From Desulfovermiculus halophilus DSM 18834 (GTDB lineage Bacteria; Desulfobacterota; Desulfovibrionia; Desulfovibrionales; Desulfothermaceae): a stretch of DNA of 64,000 nucleotides. The notes under the pieces were generated by a model. That model did no database searches and had not been told where the DNA came from. It saw only the letters and a list, made by a program, of their open reading frames with translations. The stretch is from NCBI RefSeq assembly GCF_000620765.1, contig NZ_JIAK01000004.1, positions 1 through 64,000 on the forward strand, given 5' to 3'. A program made the position numbers and the translations under genes. Within the stretch, counting starts at the first letter, position 1. Every line of letters begins with the position of its first letter. Of the stretch, positions 61,633 to 64,000 are shown piece by piece.

Positions 61633-62262
61633 ATGCCAGCATCCAGCCTCGCCCCCGAGGTACAGGGCCCTTTCCGCCCCTGCACCTCCCTGGTCTTGGC
61701 CTCGGCCTCGCCCCGCCGCCAGGCTTTGCTCACCCAACTGGGACTGCATTTTCAGGTCCACCCCAGCCCGTTGCCTGAACCACCCCCGGAGCCCTGCGAG
61801 GCCGCACCGGGCTATGTCCAGCGCATGGCCGAGCACAAGGCCCGCAATGTGGGGGCCAAGAAACTGCCCGGCGTCATCCTGGCTGCTGATACAGTCGTAG
61901 TCGCCGACAGCGATATCTTGGGAAAACCGGACTCTTATGACCAGGCCCTGGAGATGCTCTCCCGGCTCAACGGCCGCACCCACAGTGTACACACCGGATG
62001 CGTGATCATGGACCAAAGCGACCCGGACAACAGCCGGGCGTTCACTGTGAGCACGCAGGTTGCCTTTGCAGCTCATTCCGAAGCGGTATTGGCTGCCTAT
62101 GCCCGGACCGGAGAGCCCATGGGCAAGGCCGGAGGTTATGCCATCCAGGGAAGCGGGGGATTTCTGATCTCAGAGATCCAGGGCTCTTGGTCCAACGTGG
62201 TCGGCCTGCCCTTGAGCGAAACTGCCGCCGCCCTGCTTGGGATGCAGGCCATCCGCATTTGA
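61633..62262 (+). CDS. Maf-like nucleotide pyrophosphatase
   Basis: This protein of about 209 residues has the Maf signature LVLASASPRRQALLTQLGLHF, AADTVVVADSDILGKP and GKAGGYAIQGSGGFLISEIQGSWSNVVGLPL. It hydrolyses noncanonical or modified nucleoside triphosphates such as dTTP/UTP analogs to monophosphates. The start at ATG 61633 has AGGGA upstream; ATG 61609 is an in-frame alternative. The Pro/Glu-rich stretch near residues 45-60 is unusual for the family. Confidence 0.92.
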   Translation: MPASSLAPEVQGPFRPCTSLVLASASPRRQALLTQLGLHFQVHPSPLPEPPPEPCEAAPGYVQRMAEHKARNVGAKKLPGVILAADTVVVADSDILGKPDSYDQALEMLSRLNGRTHSVHTGCVIMDQSDPDNSRAFTVSTQVAFAAHSEAVLAAYARTGEPMGKAGGYAIQGSGGFLISEIQGSWSNVVGLPLSETAAALLGMQAIRI

Positions 62263-62482
62263 CCGGGTACAAGCCGGCACAGAGCTCTGGGGTAGAGCAC
62301 AGGATCCCTCGGGACCGCTTTCCCTGCCCCCCTGCGCAGCCGCTTTACAGTCATGGTCCGCGGGCGGTGGATGGAGATCCGCTCTGCTCACCCAACCTGA
62401 ACCGAAAGGCAATCCGCCTTGCCCTTGCATGTTGAACCAGGGCGATTCAACAGCGCCCGAATACCCCGAGGCGAACAGATAC

Positions 62483-62938
62483 ATGTCACATTACCGGAGT
62501 CTTAGCCGCAACATCGCCACCCTCGGCCCCATCGGCCACGCCCCCAAGGCGCCGGGCACATGGGGGTCCCTGGCCGCTCTGATCAGTGCTCCCTGGCTGT
62601 TTTTGCCCTGGGAGTGGCCGGTCCGCCTTGTCCTCCTCGCCCTGGTGTTCATTGCCGGGGCCTGGTCCGCAAGCGCCTGCGAAGAGCAGTATGCATGCAA
62701 GGATCCGGGGCAGGTGGTCATTGACGAACTCCTGGGCCAATGGGCCGCCCTGCTCTTCGTCAGCCCGGATTCGCTTTGGCTTCTGATTCCGGCCTTTCTC
62801 CTTTTCCGCCTCCTGGACATCGTCAAGCCCTGGCCTGTCCGGGCCTCGGAGACATGGCTTCCCGGCGGGGGCGGGATCATGATCGACGATCTCCTGGCCG
62901 GCTTACTGGCCGGAACCATCCTCCTCCCAGTCTCATAG
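62483..62938 (+). CDS. pgpA: Phosphatidylglycerophosphatase A
   Basis: This 151-residue membrane protein opens with the PgpA signature IATLGPIGHAPKAPGTWGSLAAL and includes DPGQVVIDELLGQWAALL and the C-terminal GGGGIMIDDLLAGLLAG with the catalytic Asp residues. It dephosphorylates phosphatidylglycerophosphate in phospholipid synthesis. ATG 62483 fits the family; longer frames into the 62263-62482 gap have no support. Confidence 0.92.
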   Translation: MSHYRSLSRNIATLGPIGHAPKAPGTWGSLAALISAPWLFLPWEWPVRLVLLALVFIAGAWSASACEEQYACKDPGQVVIDELLGQWAALLFVSPDSLWLLIPAFLLFRLLDIVKPWPVRASETWLPGGGGIMIDDLLAGLLAGTILLPVS

Positions 62939-62982
62939 GAACCCATATGCCTGTGCCTTGGCGGGCATGGGGGTCAGTAATA

Positions 62983-63090
62983 CAAGAGATTCTCCAGCCG
63001 CTACGCGCCTTCAGAATGACAAGAGGGGGGCATCAGGACCATTCGGCAGGCCGTTATTCTCCTGTTTGTCATTCGTAAACCAGTCTGCGA
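62983..63090. repeat. Imperfect inverted repeat family E, copy 2
   Basis: CCTTCAGAATGACAAGAG, GGCATCAGGACCA, TCGGCAGG and TTTGTCATTC match the reverse complement of 1150-1290 in order. A hairpin block ATGCCTGTGCCTTGGCGGGCAT, akin to the repeat B edge, precedes it at about 62946. Confidence 0.55.
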
Positions 63091-63113
63091 GCGAAAAATC
63101 CAGAGTCAAAATA

Positions 63114-63146
63114 AACAAAAAGCGGGACCCAGTCCTGGATCCCGCT
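63114..63146 (-). terminator. Rho-independent terminator after the coiled-coil membrane protein gene
   Basis: On the minus strand AGCGGGATCC pairs with GGGTCCCGCT (one T-G) and is followed by TTTTTG. Confidence 0.85.
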
Positions 63147-63181
63147 CTCGGTGGCCGCATGGCCATGAACACCGGTGCCGG

Positions 63182-63622
63182 CTACATGCCGCTGGTGACT
63201 TCTTTGAGTATCTTTTGGACTTCGGCCAGCTTCTTCTTTGAGGCCTCGTCCAGATCCTTGCCCAGCATATCCGCCTTTTGAGCCATCTCATCCATCATGG
63301 AGGCGTAGACCATGCGTTTGGCCTCCTGGGGCAAGCCTTCCAGCTTGTCCACTGCCTGGCTCAGGTCTTCAACATTGCTGTTTAAGTCCGCAACCCGGGA
63401 ATCCAGTGTTGCGACCTTGTTCTCCATGGTTTGCACGGCTTCTTCGGCCCCGGTAACCCCCTTGACCTGACTGTCCAGGGCGGCGATGTTTTGCCGCAGG
63501 CTGAAAAAGAAGACCACCATCAAGACTACGGCCAGCAGGGCCACAATAAGCGCAGCCTTGCCCAGCCCTTGGCGGGCCTCCTGAGTCAGTTCCGGGTTGG
63601 AACCAGTTGCAGCAGCTGTCAT
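63182..63622 (-). CDS. Single-span coiled-coil membrane protein of unknown function (146 aa)
   Basis: ATG 63622 follows AGGAGGT with good spacing. Residues 20-42 form a membrane span (GKAALIVALLAVVLMVVFFF). Residues 50-100 are heptad-rich (MENKVATLDSRVADLNSNVEDLSQAVDKLEGL), with a helical tail containing DLDEASKKKLAEVQKILKEV. The signature suggests a coiled-coil anchor or scaffold with a cytoplasmic N-terminus. The family is unrecognised. It has its own terminator and seems monocistronic. Confidence 0.7.
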   Translation of the reverse strand: MTAAATGSNPELTQEARQGLGKAALIVALLAVVLMVVFFFSLRQNIAALDSQVKGVTGAEEAVQTMENKVATLDSRVADLNSNVEDLSQAVDKLEGLPQEAKRMVYASMMDEMAQKADMLGKDLDEASKKKLAEVQKILKEVTSGM

Positions 63623-63817
63623 ACTCGTACCTCCTGAGATTCTTTTTCAACCACGTGTTCAGCCCCATTACACCCATTCTCGCTTGCCGTCCGGACCAAA
63701 AGACCTGCTTGTGCCGGCTTTCACAAAAATGCGCCAAGCGATGAGTCATCGCTGTGCACAGCAAACGGCCTTTGGCGGTTGCGGCATTCTACGTCAGATT
63801 CGGGTGAAAATCAACGT

Positions 63818-64000
63818 TTAATTGACCAGGCTGTGCAGGGGAGCAGGAATCCTGCCTCCATGCCGGATAAATCCTGCGGATCCCTGCATGTGCCGCAGGG
63901 ACATTATGGGCGCCCGCCCCAGTAGCCCTCCGAACTCTACCTCCTGCCCGGCGGCTTTTCCAGGTACCGGAATGAGCCGGGCTGCGGTGGTTTTTTTGTT
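63818..64000 (-). CDS. UPF0210 family protein, C-terminal part (runs off the window)
   Basis: A 60-codon frame enters from the right edge and stops at 63820-63818. It encodes [27 protein letters not shown] and ends [17 protein letters not shown]. The [22 protein letters not shown] and F---GGRIPAP-HS--N blocks are the characteristic C-terminus of UPF0210 (PFL family) proteins of about 450 residues. The function is unknown; some are linked to ACT-domain proteins. The 195-bp gap to the next gene shows no terminator-like hairpin that I trust. Confidence 0.82.
   Translation of the reverse strand, partial: NKKTTAARLIPVPGKAAGQEVEFGGLLGRAPIMSLRHMQGSAGFIRHGGRIPAPLHSLVN

Noticed and set aside
63838-64000. 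Structured right edge that at first looked like a riboswitch
   Set aside because: Translating the minus strand gave an uninterrupted UPF0210 C-terminus, which explains the conservation-like pattern.

Overview
The window is a GC-rich bacterial chromosome segment, most likely from a deltaproteobacterial sulfate reducer of the Desulfovibrionales (Desulfobacterota). This is inferred from gene content and was not tested by any search. The pointers are a NikK-M-L-Q-O type nickel transporter, a TrmD carrying an extra SPOUT methyltransferase domain, a membrane iron-sulfur oxidoreductase beside an acyl-CoA dehydrogenase, hypA/hypB, an EI/HPr/mannose-type IID gene set, and the order ffh-rpsP-khpA-rimM-trmD-rplS-rnhB-yraN-rsmI. 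Most of the window is housekeeping. The unusual material lies between genes.

1-8 kb: the 5' part of an IS1634-type transposase, a TauE/SafE transporter, repeat-rich DNA, a tiny membrane protein gene and a DUF362 ferredoxin gene (both with an in-frame UGA), then a five-gene nickel ECF transporter. 8-18 kb: gdhA, the Fe-S oxidoreductase/acyl-CoA dehydrogenase pair, small genes, a methyltransferase whose 3' end is rewritten by a mobile repeat, a repeat cluster, mobA, hemC, a FmdB-like protein and gmhA. 18-26 kb: a shikimate-kinase-like gene, a YkgJ-type protein, a lipoprotein, then infA, a phosphodiesterase, a TonB-like protein, an HD hydrolase, argJ and secA. 26-36 kb: smpB, then a minus-strand run of about twelve genes from ffh to ptsI covering secretion, ribosome and tRNA maturation, and a partial PTS. 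36-49 kb: aminotransferase, trmFO, flavoprotein, tRNA-Met(CAU), Nif3, a zinc-ribbon coiled coil, RNase P RNA with a very long P12 arm, ispDF, cysS, a second aminotransferase, DUF1992 and a sat-cysC fusion. 49-64 kb: tRNA-Ser, manC, an M29 aminopeptidase, hypA/hypB, a PreP-like protease, UGPase, galE, envelope proteins, maf, pgpA, a coiled-coil membrane protein and the 3' end of a UPF0210 gene.

Five families of dispersed repeats occupy the gaps. The clearest is a small mobile element, 79 bp in its basic form, with ends GGYTCTTCGAC and 8-bp target duplications. It resembles a non-autonomous (MITE-like) relative of ISL3-family insertion sequences. One copy sits inside a second, about 280-bp repeat built on GATNNC hexamers, which gives their relative age. 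Another copy supplies the last codons of a methyltransferase gene.

Functional links: nikKMLQO imports nickel and hypA/hypB insert it into [NiFe] hydrogenase. infA, rpsP, rplS, rimM, trmD, trmFO, smpB, rnpB, cysS and the two tRNAs serve translation. manC, UGPase, galE and gmhA supply sugar precursors for the envelope. ffh and secA serve protein export.
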